Source: Rapana venosa (lineage: Eukaryota > Mollusca > Gastropoda > Neogastropoda > Muricidae). From it: 64,000 nucleotides of DNA. Made by a program: the position numbers and the translations under genes. The stretch spans positions 5,724,050-5,788,049 of the forward strand of contig CM054158.1 of assembly GCA_028751875.1 (NCBI GenBank). The letters are read 5' to 3'. Below the pieces are notes generated by a model. That model was not told where the DNA came from. It saw only the letters and a list, made by a program, of their open reading frames with translations, and did not search any database. Positions within the stretch are counted from its first letter, which is position 1; each line of letters opens with the position of its first letter. Below are positions 12,063 to 25,067 of the stretch, piece by piece.

Positions 12063-12794
12063 TAGGCCTACATGTATTTAGCTGCACACCAGTATTAAAA
12101 AATCACTCTTTTCCTTCTGTTTTTCTATGTAACTCTTATATTCATACCGCACGTACTAAGGCATCCACAGAAATAAAAACTACTTTTTGTGAAAAACTAG
12201 CCTCTGACTCAAAACTCATGTGCTTTTGAACAAATTTGGTCGGTTTGACATTTTTTAATTTTTCAGCAAACACCGTACCCCCTCAGTCCTTTGTAGTCTG
12301 CTAGCTTCCTTACCGAAATATGCATGCGCGGGGTCAACGCTGTAGGAATACAGGCAAACCTCATTTGATGGTTATATCCAACTTTCTCGTGACTACCTGG
12401 TATTGCTCTATGTCCTCAATCCAAAAAACAAGTGCACAGTCTATTTTTTCATGCTTAAAAAAATCTGTGAAAATCACCAACATTTTTTTCCACTCGCACT
12501 CTATGACCCCCAAATTAATACTGGTGTGCAGCCTTTGCAACATTTTAGTCTCTTTTCCTTATGAGTGTTTTAACTGGATCAGATCCCCATGACATCATCC
12601 CTCTTACATTATTAGGTCTCTCTCACTCTCTCTCTCTCTCGCGCGCCCGCGCGCTGCGTGCGTGCGTGTGTGTGTGTGTGTATAAGCATATAATATATAT
12701 ACATATATATTTTTTCATTTATACCACTTTAAGTTACAGCAGATTGCAGTGCCACCCATTAGGCCTATCCTTTTGTCTTTTTCCTGTCTGCAAC

Positions 12795-13088
12795 TGTATT
12801 TGTTTCCCTATCAGAGTGGCTTTTTTCTACATAATTTTGCCAGGGACAACTCTCTTGTTGCCGTGGGTTCTTTTATATGCGCTAAATAATTATGTGTAAC
12901 ACACAGGACCTCAGTTTATCGTCTCATGCGAAAGACTATCACCCAGACCACCACTCAAGGTCTAAAGGGGAGGGGGGGGGGGGGGGAAGAAAGTTTCAGG
13001 CCCAAACGGGATTCGAATCACCGCACATTTCCGACCCAGGCTTATTGCTTTCTAGACAGGCGCTTTACCTCTAGACCACTGATCCACC
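12795..13088 (-). mobile_element. tRNA-derived SINE, second family (SINE-B)
   Basis: Read on the minus strand, the head GGATCAGTGGTCTAGAGGT is an A-box-like tRNA start and GATTCGAATCC is a B box. The body carries GATAAACTGAGGTCC, and the tail is shared with the copy near 11385-11660. A G-run at 12969-12987 interrupts the element. Confidence 0.65.
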
Positions 13089-13262
13089 ATCTTCCCACAG
13101 CATGCAAATCCAGCATAACTCGGTCAAGGGTCCAGTGCTAAATTCAGCGCACCCCTTCCTTGTACGAGTGTGGTCAGTTTCTGCTATGTTTAGCACCAAC
13201 TGTAAGTCCAGCTGAAAGTGGGGAAATGTAATTTGCAATTTTTAAAAAGAACTTTTTCCCCC

Positions 13263-13450
13263 CAGGATAATGGACATGTGCTTTTTTCTTTTACATCCAA
13301 TCCCTGTGCAGTTATGTAAATTTTGTCATCAGTTCCCACACAATGGCCTACTCTGTTGAAAAGTGGTACAGGTTTTAATGTGCGCAAGATGTTCTCTTTG
13401 TGTTTGCACACAGGACCTTGGTTTATAGTCTCATCCGAAGGACTTGACTA
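13263..13450 (-). mobile_element. SINE-A fragment (body and tail)
   Basis: It carries GGATAATGGACATGTGC, GTAAATTTTGTCATC, AATGGCCTACTCT and GCGCAAGATGTTCT, the SINE-A body motifs found in many other copies in this window. The tRNA-like head is missing. Confidence 0.6.
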
Positions 13451-13734
13451 AAAAGCTGGCAGCTAGCTGTGTGCCATCTTGCCCCATTCTTCTTATGTGT
13501 TTTTAGACAAGTCTTGATGTTTGTTTTTATTGTCATCCAGGTGAACTAGCGACACTGAGTGAACATCAGCAGGTGAACATTTTCATTTCCACTTCTATAA
13601 GGGCAGAATCAGGAAGCCATCAGCTTTCACTTATTTTCGTTCTACCTGAAATTTCTAACCTTCGTAGGGCATATTGTTGCTTTCAGTTGAACGGGCCATC
13701 TAATTAATAAGTAAGGTGTCTACCATACTTGCAG

Positions 13735-13765
<31 letters not shown>

Positions 13766-13882
13766 TGTGTGTGTGGTGGGTTGGTGGGTGCATGAGAGAG
13801 AGAGAAGTATGTTATTGTTTTCCAATCTTTTTTTCTTTTTAAGAGATGAGCAACAGACAACAGGAAAATCTGGAATGTAATA

Positions 13883-13888
13883 TTTATT
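13883..13888 (-). terminator. Candidate distal poly(A) signal for the GH18-like gene
   Basis: AATAAA on the minus strand is followed by CCTGTTGTCTGTTG, a plausible GU-rich downstream element. It is nearly 10 kb past the stop codon. A nearer TTTATT at about 22869 is an alternative, so the call is weak. Confidence 0.2.
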
Positions 13889-14240
13889 GGAAAAAAGTTC
13901 AAAAACAAAAAAACATTCAAAGAAAGTGAAGATAAAGTAGCACAACCATATAAAAGTGCAGACAATAGTGCAATCATAAAGCCAAAAAGTACAAAATGAC
14001 AATATTGTAACCTAGGCACAAATAACAACAACATTACATCAACCATATCCCTGACATGGAAACAGGTTTATCCCACATTTTCAATACGACACCAGGCTTT
14101 GTATTTGAATAATAATAATACTTGTTGGATCTTCAGCATCGTAGTCTTTGTTCAATCAGAAAACAAAACAACAGATGCACCAAGACTACTCTTTCCACAG
14201 CTTTTCCATTTTCAATATATTGAGAAGTTCATCTGCATGG

Positions 14241-14411
14241 ACACGGCACTCCAGTTTATATAGTCTCATCTGAAGGACTTTTGGGGGCGTGGAGTTGGCA
14301 GCAATGTTAACTCCGGGGTAAAAATCCCCTTGAACTGGGGTCTCAAACCCAGGCCATCAGATCATGAGTGCAATGAGCAATGCTTAAACCACCAGGCTAT
14401 CCCATCCCCTC
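14241..14411 (-). mobile_element. SINE-A fragment with tRNA-like head
   Basis: On the minus strand it begins GGGATAGCCTGGTGGTTTAA (A box) with GGGTTTGAGACCCC as B box. It then shows the TTAACATTGCTGCCAACTCC and CTTCAGATGAGACTAT body motifs. The 3' half is missing. Confidence 0.6.
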
Positions 14412-15217
14412 TATCAGTAGGTTTGGGTCTTCCTTTAAGTGCATTATTTTTTATTGTTGTTTTGTCATATCTATTTGTGAGAGTATGCAAAATACATCCC
14501 TGATGCAATCTTTCTGCTAACATCTTGCATTCAGTCTCTCAGTGACTCACACTGTACACAAACAAAACATGACAGCTTTTTCATAAGCAAAGCATTTAGG
14601 GATCTACAGCAACTCACAATTTCATTCATTCATTTCCAGATGAGAAGTATAGAACAAAGTAAGTACTGAACTAAGTAAGAACAGAACTAAGTAAAAACAG
14701 AGCTAAGTAAGCATAGAACTAAGATGTCAGTCAAGCTTTGAAATGTTCACAACAGCCAAAACTGTTTTCATAGGACATACTTTAATACAAAACCTGTTAT
14801 AAAATAAAAACAACCAGTCTCTCCAACATGGATGTGTATAACATTCAATCCAACAGCGTAAAAGACTAAGGTTCAACTTCCTCTTCTTTTTCTCTTTTCA
14901 AAGCATCTACAGTTTATCAAGCAAAAAAGCAGACTGGTTTTGGAAGCAACACAATGAAATACCATGGCAAAAAACAAACACTCACTCACTTGCTGCACTC
15001 ACATCCTTTAAACAAGTGGCAAGAAATTTGAATAACACAATCTCTCCCTCTCTTTCAAACGCACACACACACTGAAATTTTCAAGGGAAAAAAAGCCAAC
15101 TTAAACATGAAAGAAATAAAAAATAAGTATTTTGTGCCTACAATCTAAAAAGTTGGGGGACATGCAGGTAAAACAGTACTGAGCTGGCTGAAAGTCAGTG
15201 TGGCACAGCAGTAAGGT

Positions 15218-16012
15218 ACACAACGAGTGACCAGTTGCATCGCATACACAACAAGTGACCAGTTGCATCACATACACAACAAGTGACCAGTTGCATCGCA
15301 TACATAACAAGTTACATCGCATGCACAACAAGTGACCAGTTGCATCACATACACAACAAGTGACCAGTTGCATCGCATACACAAGTAACCAGTTGCATCG
15401 CATACATAACAAGTTACATCGCATGCACAACAAGTAACCAGTTGCATTGCATACATAACAAGTTACATCGCATGCACAACAAGTAACCAGTTGCATCGCA
15501 TACATAACAAGTTACATCACATGCACAACAAGTAACCAGTTGCATCGCATACATAACAAGTTACATCGCATGCACAACAAGTAACCAGTTGCATCGCATA
15601 CATAACAAGTTACATCGCATGCACAACAAGTAACCAGTTGCATCACATACACAACAAGTAACCAGTTGCATCGCATACATAACAAGTAACCAGTTGCATC
15701 ACATACACAACAAGTAACCAGTTGCATTGTACACACAAGTAACCAGTTGCACTGCATACATAACAAGTAACCAGTTGCATCACATACACAAGTAACAAGT
15801 TACATCGCATGCACAACAAGTAACCAGTTGCATCGCATACACAGCAAGTCACAAGTTGCATCGCATAAACAAGTAACAAGCTACATCGCATACATAACAA
15901 GTAACCAGTTGCATCGCACACACAACAAATAACCAGTTGCATTGCATACACAAGTTACATCGCATGTACAACAAGTAACCAGTTGCACTGCATGCACAGC
16001 AAGTCACATCGC
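15218..16012. repeat. Minisatellite, 24-25 bp unit in 49-bp higher-order units
   Basis: About 0.8 kb of repeats of CAACAAGTAACCAGTTGCAT, alternating with ACAAGTTACATCGCATGC versions to give a 49-bp composite between roughly 15295 and 15650. The minus strand happens to stay open as a Cys/Met-rich reading frame. That is a by-product of the repeat, not a gene. Confidence 0.9.
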
Positions 16013-17199
16013 ATGCTTCTGATAGCAGATCATCTGCAGACAAACACTTATCAAAGCTTAGTATTGGAATTAAGACTTTTTTTCCCTTCTTTAGGATGTA
16101 GTGGTATTACTCTCTGACTGATCAAAGTACTCCTATTCGGACAGGGGGAAACATTTGAGGCATAAAAGCACCATGCAGTGTAAGGTAGGAACATAAGCCT
16201 ACCATGACTGTAGTCATGATTCTACGAAAAGGGCAATTTGCAAAACACGTCTGCCAAAAAATAATCTTTCGGTTAAGGAAATACACCCAAACCCTTCAAG
16301 CCATTATGATAATAGTGAGTTCCACTTTCTTTTTCTTTTTTTTTTTTTTTTTATATACAGAAAACAAAAATTCAGGGCCTTCAATTATATATGAATTAAA
16401 GAGACTCCATGTTTGGACGATCAAATCGACACTGAGGACTGAAAGAAGTGAGAACAGTGAGTAACATTGTAACTGTTGTGTAATCATGTTTGTAGCCTGA
16501 AGTGTTTCAGTTGTGTATGATAAGGTGTACCACAACACTGTCATATCAGCATCAGGTGTCAAAACTATCAATCTTAACATATTTCATTAACAACAGAGTC
16601 AAACCAGTCAACTCCTAATATGTAAAAAAACCACAAAAACCCACCCAACAACATGGCAATGGTATTCTGCTCCAGACCTCAACACTCAATCAAAAATACA
16701 GTTACAAATTCACTCATATAGAACATCTAATAATGAATTACATTTATCTTACAAATAAATAGAATGAGCAACCGTTGGCAATTTCAAGGTAAACAACTAC
16801 AGACTCCGATCATCAGAATATCACACTATGTGTTTTGCATTTCAAACATTCACAAGAAAAAAACAAAAAATTTTTTTTTTAAATGAAAAGAATCTACAAA
16901 AAAAGAGTAACAACAACAACAAAAGAAAAGATTAAAAACATAAGAGAGGGGGAAAAAAAAGGAAATTCATTCCAAAAAAGAACATCTTAAACAACTCCCA
17001 TCCAAAAACTAGTCCTAAAACTTTGCAAGAAAAATGATGTATTCAAGAAATCATGACAGCAATGCATACACATCTCAGGTAGACGGCTCTAAAGTAATAA
17101 GACGTTCATCTTAATGAAAAATAAAGCCAGAAAAAAAAGCTGATGACAAATCCTCTCTACTACAAACCAGAGCAAGAAAAATGACCCCCCTGCAGACTC

Positions 17200-17690
17200 T
17201 AGGGGGGGGTTTCTTAACAAAGTCGCACCTAGGCTGTGGGTCATTGGTTCAAATCTCAGTGGTGGGCAAAGGATGCAGCTGAAATTTAAAAAATTTCCCA
17301 GATACATTTAAGTGCAGACCTGCAAGCGATGTGTGTACACGAATGCACAAGTATGGAGGTTAAAGATCAGTCATGCATGGCGGGTTACGATAATACACTG
17401 GTCAATGCATGGCACACACAAGAGACTTGGTCAATGCACTGGGTTACACAGTCCATCCTGTAAGCCCTTAAAGAGTCGTTGGGGCACTGCACTGAATTTT
17501 TCACCCCCTGTTTCTTGGGCGAGTTCAACCTGGCGGAGCCCATCCCTCTCCAGGCACAGGGCGCATGCTGGGTATGTCTCTGTTTCCATAACCTACTGAA
17601 CGCTGACATGAATTGCAGGATCTTTAATGTTCATATTTATCGTCTGCATGTGTATAAACATGAAACGAGTTAAGAGACTGACAGGTCTCC
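17200..17690. mobile_element. Decayed dispersed repeat
   Basis: A tRNA-like B-box motif (GGTTCAAATCTC) near 17247 and the motif GGGTATGTCTCTGTTTCC with CTGAACGCTGACATG near 17570-17610. The GGGTATG...GTTTC motif recurs at about 40140 and, reversed, at about 25150. The family is not identified. Confidence 0.35.
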
Positions 17691-17849
17691 ACTTGTTGTT
17701 GTTGTTGTTGTGCGTTCCCCAGCTTTTACACCCTGGGGATCACCCAGAACGTGCACTCTGACTCACTCATCCCACCTGGGAATCACTGTGAGATAGGAAG
17801 CACACCGGATGGAAGTTTGCGTGTATGACTATTTTCAAGTACCTCGCCA

Positions 17850-18050
17850 AATAGGCAGCCATACTCCGACTTCAGAGGATTTTTTTCTTCTTTAAAAGAA
17901 GAGTGCAGGTTGTTATGTTAAGAGCTTGTCATGGCTGAAGGCAATCTCAACACAACATTTTACAACATAACAACGTTTTAATGTAGGCCTTGGCAATTAG
18001 CTGACATCAATAACTGACACAGCTTTTGGCCTGGGCCAGCGGTCTGCACT
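17850..18050 (-). mobile_element. Dispersed repeat family D copy
   Basis: It shares AGCTTGTCATGGCTGAAG, the TTACAACATAACAAC motif and CTTCAGAGGATT with copies at about 24560-24850, 29385-29585 and 56345-56645, here reverse oriented. The family is not identified. Confidence 0.45.
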
Positions 18051-18694
18051 TTAGGTTGACCTGGGAGACAGTAAAAATCCCACCTTCTCCCCACCCTTAA
18101 AATTCATCAGATGTTATCGCTGGGATCTGAACCTATGACTTAAAAAACCACAGGGAGGAAAGTGAATTGATCTGTCCACTCAACACTATCATTCATCAGT
18201 TATATAACACATGAAGCTTATGTTTGTCGATATGTGGATTTCTGAGCTGATGTAGTGTAGCACATTTGGAATGTTGAGCATGTTCGTCATCTTGACTTTT
18301 TTTGCACAACACAGCCATGTATGCAACATCAACCCAGCGACAAACAAATCCATCTAAAATCCTTCACAGTCACAAAACCTTTCTACATGTTACAAGATGA
18401 TTCAAAGGTGCAATGTTTACAAAGAAAAAACACAACATAATCAAGTATCTTACAGTATTGCATACCATGATTTGCTTTCACAATCAACAGCAAAAATAGG
18501 AGTACATTATTTTACAAGACAGAGAGGGAGGATATCTGATTATGGCAACAACTCAAGATAACCTTCATGAATTATCTCTGACAAAACTCACACACACACA
18601 CACATGCACGCACACACACGCACGTGCACATACATGCTTGCACACACTAACACACAAACATACTATATAACTTTCTCTCTGTACATATGTATAT

Positions 18695-18708
18695 ATGTAT
18701 GTATGTAT

Positions 18709-18800
<92 letters not shown>
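18695..18800. repeat. Long (TA)n microsatellite
   Basis: About 100 bp of almost pure TA with a few TATG interruptions at the left end. Confidence 0.95.
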
Positions 18801-20920
18801 CTTTTCAATAAGTTTAATTTTCAACTGCACATGAAGGAAAAGCATACTCATGTACAAAATTGAAAAAACGTGAAGATATATAAAAATAATTTTATCTTTA
18901 AATACACAAACTTGACAACTATCATTTTAACTGTTAACATTTATTTTTTAAAAAATTGTTATCAATATTTCGATAATCTCGTGGGATGCATTTCCATTCA
19001 AAGAATATGAACACTGAGCAAAAGCAACACACACAACACACACACAACACCACACAACAACACACACAAACACACACACGCACATGCACAACACACTTAT
19101 GCACACACAACAGACTCTTTCAACATGAAAAAAAAAATCATTAAAAAACCACACAAAAACTCCATACTTTCTGACAGCACCACAATGCACAAAAACCGAC
19201 CAACAGAAATGTTACCCCCATAATCTATTTTGATTTCTACATGAAATAAGCATGAAACAAACAGCACTACTAATTCAAGCCTCTACAACAATTACTTCCA
19301 CAGTGCTTGTAGTTTTAATCTAAAATATTACAACTAGCAGAAGTCTAAGATTATACAAACATCTAAGTCTCAATATTCAAACAACAAGCAGAAACCTGAG
19401 AGTTTATAAAAACATCTCAGTCTTCATATTGATAACAGATTGATAACATGAGTTTACAAACATCTCATGTCTTAATATTCATAACAGGCAGAAATCCACG
19501 ATTTTACAAAAACATCTCATCCTCAATATTCACAAGAAGCAGAAAAGATCTGAGATGTTACCAACTAATGGCTGATAAGAGAAAAACACCACTTTCTGAT
19601 ATGTGTCGTTGCATCAGTGAAGAATTCTCATCTGTGGGTGTCCACTAACTTCAAGTTAAAGTTTTTTGCAGTTATCTCAAGCCTTGTCTTGAGCAGTATG
19701 ATGAACACTGAACACAGCCATGTATGCATCGCGCGTGCACACACACACACTCTCTCTGATATTGCATCCAGCATTTGAAATGAGTTCCCAAGCATATATC
19801 CAACAAGTATGGGATCACACACACATGCGCTCACACACACACTCACACTACACACGCGCTCTCACACACACACACTACGCACACACACACACTACACACA
19901 CATGCATGCACACACACACTACACAGACACACACAAACACACTCTCTCCCTCTCTCTCTGTGATATTGCATCCAGCATATGAAAAATGAGCTCCGAAGCA
20001 TCCACCCAATAAGAATGGGATCGAAAGAAACAAAGGACACGGCGCCTATACAACCAGTGAGTGCAGGTCAGGGTGAACCAGAGTGCTGAGCAGAGGCCCT
20101 GTGGGAAGCCTGTGGGCTCCTATAACCCTATCAACGCATTGTCACTTGCCAGAAAAAACTTTCAACGACTTAACTGCTTTCACGAGATGAGCAGCAAGCA
20201 AGCCTCTCATTTCAGCCCAAAGTCAAATCAAATACTCATTAGATAAGTAGCGTTTTATCAGCTATGATAATTTATCACAACCCCACCCCCTCCCCCCCCC
20301 CCCCAAAAAAAAAATATCCCAAAAGGGGCAGAGAGACACGCATGTGCAAAAAGAACAAATAAAAACAGATTTGTGATATTCTTTTTTTTTCTTTATAACA
20401 ATTGTACAGTTCAAAGTTGAAATTTTTTTAAAAAAAGCATTTAATTATGAAAGCCAAAAAGTCCATGTTGTACATTCCTTCTTTCTGGTTGTTTTCTCTT
20501 TTATTCTTTTATATCGAGGAAAATGGAATAAGCACTCATGTGCTTTTTTTTTTAAACATCCAGTCCCCATGTGTATGCAGTCTGTGTATACATTCACAAC
20601 AAGAGAAACAGTACTTGCTGTGACCTGACCCCTTTGACCTCTCATAAAAATCCTGACCTTCACCGATCTGAAGTAAAATCATCAACAACAACAACAACAA
20701 ACTCCTCAACTATCAGACTTCCATAACTTAGCACAATAAATATACATCTGAATAATAATAATAGTGTACCAAAAAGCCCTACTGCCTAAAAAAAAGACAA
20801 GCTTGACATTGCTCGATGCTCTGCAACTCGATACATTTAAAACAAAACAAGGAATCAACAACAAGAATTCCTCGAAACACAGAAGAGAAAGAAAAAAACC
20901 CAATGATGTAACTTCAATGA

Positions 20921-20988
20921 GCGCTTTGATTTGTTGCTTTACAAGATTCAGCGCTATATAAATTCCATACATTATTATTATTATTATT
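20921..20988 (+). mobile_element. (ATT)n-tailed retroelement 3' end
   Basis: TTTGTTGCTTTACAAGATTC then AGCGCTATATAAATTCC, ending in an ATT repeat. The same 3' end is present at 36925-36990 (plus), 27772-27843 (minus) and 60493-60562 (minus), which marks a shared retroposition tail. Confidence 0.65.
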
Positions 20989-20994
20989 AATTCA

Positions 20995-21246
20995 TCCCCA
21001 GAGATATAATAATTCATCCCCAGAGATATAATAATTCATCCCCAGTGATTTCATAATTCATCCCCAGTGATATAATAATATCCAGTGATAAAATAATTAA
21101 TCCCCAGTGATTTCATTCATCCCCAGTGATATGATAATTCATCCCCAGTGATATAATAATTCATATCCAGTGATATGTAATTCATCCCCAGTGATTTCAT
21201 TCATCCCCAGTGATATCATTCATCCCCAGTGATATAATAATTCATC
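20995..21246. repeat. 22-bp minisatellite
   Basis: Roughly a dozen copies of ATTCATCCCCAGTGATATAA with length variants, immediately after the ATT-tailed element. Confidence 0.9.
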
Positions 21247-21342
21247 CTCTCATCAGCTTCAGTGCTGAAGCAGTGGAATGGTTCCAGAGAAAGCTGCCAG
21301 GGAACAAGAATGGCAAGAGGCACTGGACACAGCTTCACACAA

Positions 21343-21382
<40 letters not shown>

Positions 21383-21595
21383 TTCTAAATTCTTCACACA
21401 CTGCAATGTAATGCAGCAGGCAACAGCTTTTCGAAGATGTGTTCGGGACGGTTTTGCAGTTGGAACTGGATCAGTGATATGACTTATAGATAACGATTCA
21501 ACAACATAAAATTTTTTTTCAACCATGCATGCATATGAGATGGCAGGTAGACATGCATGTATATTTGCACTCATATATATATATATATACATACA

Positions 21596-21652
21596 TACAG
21601 TTGTTTGTATGTTTACATGTATATTGTATGTATGTATGGATATATAAATAAA

Positions 21653-21693
<41 letters not shown>

Positions 21694-21764
21694 TCTTTTT
21701 TCCCTTTTATTGCCTTCTAAATATATATCCATACAATATACATGTAAACATACAAACAACTGTA
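21596..21764. repeat. Foldback: about 44-bp inverted repeat around a (TA)n loop
   Basis: The left arm 21596-21646 (TACAGTTGTTTGTATGTTTA...) is the reverse complement of 21721-21764, apart from an extra TATG pair in the left arm. The 74-bp loop holds (TA)n and a T-rich stretch. Confidence 0.8.
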
Positions 21765-22109
21765 CATCTACACAAAAGAAATTTCACATATGTATATATA
21801 TATAGCAATATATATGAAATAGAATTTTTCTTACCCTGATTCAGCAATTGACACAGTTAAAGAAAACAACTAAAGAGAAATCTGTACCAATTAAAATACT
21901 TATGAATGTAAAGAAAAAGAGAGAGAGAGAAAACAGTACTAAAATCACAGGATTGCATATGCACATAACCAAGCCGAGTTTTCTGAGGCTGTGTGCTTAC
22001 TGGCAAGACTTCAATCAGGAGAGAGCACACCCAAATGTTTCACCTCATAAGGATGACTATCCATCCATCTGTTAAGGACACCAGATTGAGAAACATAAAA
22101 ATGAAAGTG

Positions 22110-22245
22110 TTTCAAAGACTAAGTAAAAAGGGTGAAGGTAAAGATGCTCCGAGTGAGATATCAGAGACCTCAGCTTCTCCAGGGGCCAGCGTATTGAAGG
22201 TGGTGCCCATCTCCTCTCCCTCGCTGCTTTACCTTGCCTGACCCC
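22110..22245 (-). mobile_element. SINE-C 3' portion
   Basis: It carries the AGGTAAAG ... GACCTCAGCTTCTC ... GGGCCAGC ... CCCATCTCCTCTCCCTCGCT block. The same block is found, reverse-oriented, in the full SINE-C copy at 38455-38745. Confidence 0.5.
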
Positions 22246-22528
22246 TAAAACACTTCAAACATGTTTCCTCAGCGACAAATGAAAGAACCATGCCCACATT
22301 TTTCACAGCTCACACCTGGCAGCCCCATCCTCTCCAAACTGACACAGCACGGTTTTGTGACTCGCCTATGATATGATATGATATGATATGTCGTTGAATC
22401 CAAAGCAACACAATGACAAAGAATATCAAAACTGCCATGTGGCACGCGCTCTTCCACGCAAACCTGAAACATGTTCCTGCAGACGACAAACTCATGCACC
22501 CACAAGCTTTGTGTGTGCATATAATGTA

Positions 22529-22571
<43 letters not shown>

Positions 22572-23832
22572 TATATGCACACACACACATATACACCTCC
22601 TTCCCTGATTCTCTCTGGGGGAAAAATTTAGGAATGGATGAAATCATAAAAGTGAGGAATGAATTAAAGCATAAGAGTAAGGAATGAATAGAATCATAAA
22701 ACAAAATTTGATCCCAAGGAGAAAAACACTGATTTAAGATTTTTTTAACTGAATCACACCAGACTGTTGTTCACAAATCAATGTCACACCATAAACTCTT
22801 ATCTTCAAGGCTTACAAGATTTTTTCTCTAAAAATATTCAGTTTACTTTGACACTGTAGACAAAACTTTTATTTCCCTTGACAAAGGCTTATATACCTCT
22901 AAAACAAAACAAAACAGTACAAAATTCACAAGAAATCTTTACAAGACAAAAAACAACCCCAACCCTCCCAAAACCCCCACTCCTTCAACAAATCTTTTTC
23001 ACATAAAAATCCAGCACATTGTACATTCAAGCAGCTGAGAGATGGATCATTTTAGAATAATGTATCACATATCAAAAAATGACTTTGTATATCTATTTGC
23101 TTGCCATACATGGAGAACAAAACAAAGAAAAAAAATAGTGATGCTACAATGTGAAAAACTTACTTAAAAAAGAAAACCCAACTTTTTTACTGACTGCACT
23201 TCATGTAAAGTGAGCCACAAAAATCTGGACATACATTTCAAGTCTGGAAATACACAAAGTCAGTTTTTCCTTGGTTTGATTGAATTTAAGTCCCAGCAGA
23301 ATTATCCAATTTAGGACAGTGCCATCAACTAACCATCACACTCCACAAAATGAAATGGTCAACTTTCCTTCATTTCAACCCCTTTAGATAAGTGCAAAAA
23401 GATATTCATGTTTGCTTGCATTCATAAAAGAATAATGTTTTTAAAATTAAAAAAATATACCCCCCCAAAAAAAAAAATCAATATATTACTACCTATTTCC
23501 ATGAACATGTGAAATGGCTTTTATGCACAACAACAACAAAAAATGCAAAAATAACCGCAAAGGTGCAGATATCAATCCAAACATGTATAAAAGTCAATCG
23601 CAGAACATTGCCTCTAAACATATAAAGCAAAACCAAAAAACAGGTAAAAAGGTCCTACATTCTAAAACTATTCCTTTAAAACGGGAAAAACAAAAAACCC
23701 CAACAACTTCATAAGATCTTTTCTCAGCTAATATACACTAAAAGCAAAAATCTATCTGATTAAAAGAAAAAACAAAAAAACACCCAGCTATTTTAAAACC
23801 AGGAAGTGACAAAACAACAAAGGGGCCGTAAC

Positions 23833-23993
23833 CTACAATCCTTCATCATCGCGGAACTCGTCTTCCACTTCATCCAGTTTGAAGGGACGATTGAGCTGAC
23901 TCATCTCCTTCCGTCGAAAACCGATGCAGGTGAAGGTGACGCCCAGAACCAGGCCCAGCAGCAAACAGCCAATGCCAATCCAGGCCACTGTGC
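23833..23993 (-). CDS. GH18-like gene exon 9 (transmembrane and tail, terminal)
   Basis: The acceptor is TTTCCTCAG. It encodes TVAWIGIGCLLLGLVLGVTF (transmembrane), then FRRKEM and the tail QLNRPFKLDEVEDEFRDDEG-L before a TAG stop at 23835-23833. Basic residues right after the segment suggest a type I topology with the tail in the cytosol. Confidence 0.9.
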
Positions 23994-25025
23994 CTGAGGA
24001 AACCACATGACATCCTTACATTCTCATGGGGCATATTGTTGTTGTTGTTGTTGTCTTCAATTTAACGTCTGTTCACTCTTAATGATATTAGACAATCTCA
24101 TGGGGGACTGGAGAGCCTGGTGGTCAGAGCACTGAGCTCGCTAATCTGATGGCCTGGTTCAATCCCAGGTTTGAACTATCACTGAGACACCCGGTCTAAG
24201 GGAGTTTCTCCCCTGGAGTAAACATCAGTGCCAACTTCTCTCCCCCCCTCCCTTGAAGTCCTTCAGATGAGACGAGAAACTGAGGTCTCATGGGCGACCA
24301 CACGCAGAACATCTTGCGCACACGTTAAAACCTGCTCTAACTTTTGGAAGAGTTAGATCTCTATGTGCTGGTGGGAACATATGACAACGTTTCAAAAATG
24401 CATGCACACTGATGTGTTTGGACATCATCCCAGAAGTCGGCATGTGGCTACCTTAATGGCGGGCAAAAAGCCGTTGTATAGGCAAAATCTCACTGTTGAT
24501 GAGCCTCAGAGTCCTAGCCAAGGAACGAAAAAAGGTCTTATGGTCCCGGCCGAAATCTTCAAGAGTTACTGATGTCAACTGAGTGACAAGGCTTACATCA
24601 CACTGTTGTTATGTTGTAAAATGTTACCATGATATTTGTCTTCAGCCATGACTAACTTTGAGCATAACAAATCTGCACCTGCTTATAGAAGGAAATGACA
24701 GGAAGAAAAGGAACAAGGCAGAAACAAAGAGAGGGATAAAAAAGAGGGAATTCCTAGCACAGAATTTCCAGGTGGGGAAAAACAGTTTTAATCAAAGACT
24801 TCTTCTGAAGTTGGAGTATGGCTGCCTATATGGCAAGGTATATTACAATATGTATATATATGTGTAAGGTAAAGGTAAAAGTGTCCCATAACCTATGTGG
24901 TAATAGGGGAGTGAGGCATTAGAGACCTCAAGCTCTCAAGGGCCAGCACATTGAGGGCAGTGTCCATCTCTTCTCCCTCACTGCTTTACCCTAAAGAGGC
25001 AGGTACCCATTTGTTGTGTGGGTGT

Positions 25026-25067
<42 letters not shown>

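Larger units (their letters stand above)
11919..13860. other. MED18 5' flank and intergenic sequence
   Basis: The stretch contains the presumed MED18 promoter (11919-12100), a CT/GT microsatellite at 12620-12680, a full SINE at 12795-13088, a SINE-A fragment at 13263-13450, and (GT)n at 13735-13775. No gene was seen. Confidence 0.5.
13861..23832. other. Repeat-rich 3' flank or long 3' UTR of the GH18-like gene
   Basis: About 10 kb of A-rich sequence with no recognisable coding exon. Contents: a SINE-A head at 14241-14411, a minisatellite at 15218-16012, dispersed repeat fragments at 17200-17690 and 17850-18050, CA arrays near 18585-18655 and 19030-19110 and 19735-19945, a long (TA)n at 18705-18800, a 22-bp minisatellite at 20995-21246, a foldback at 21596-21764, a SINE tail at 22110-22245 and (TA)n at 22530-22575. 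The GH18-like transcript may extend into this region. Confidence 0.5.

Noticed and set aside
15101..16043. Cys/Met-rich minus-strand frames over the 15.2-16.0 kb array
   Set aside because: Low-complexity translation of a 24-25 bp minisatellite with no start context or homology.
24108..24180. Possible tRNA genes (also near 5180, 30420, 35100, 37365 and 41140)
   Set aside because: A- and B-box-like motifs are present, but no cloverleaf with intact acceptor and anticodon arms is evident and each is followed by a SINE body. They are tRNA-derived SINE heads.
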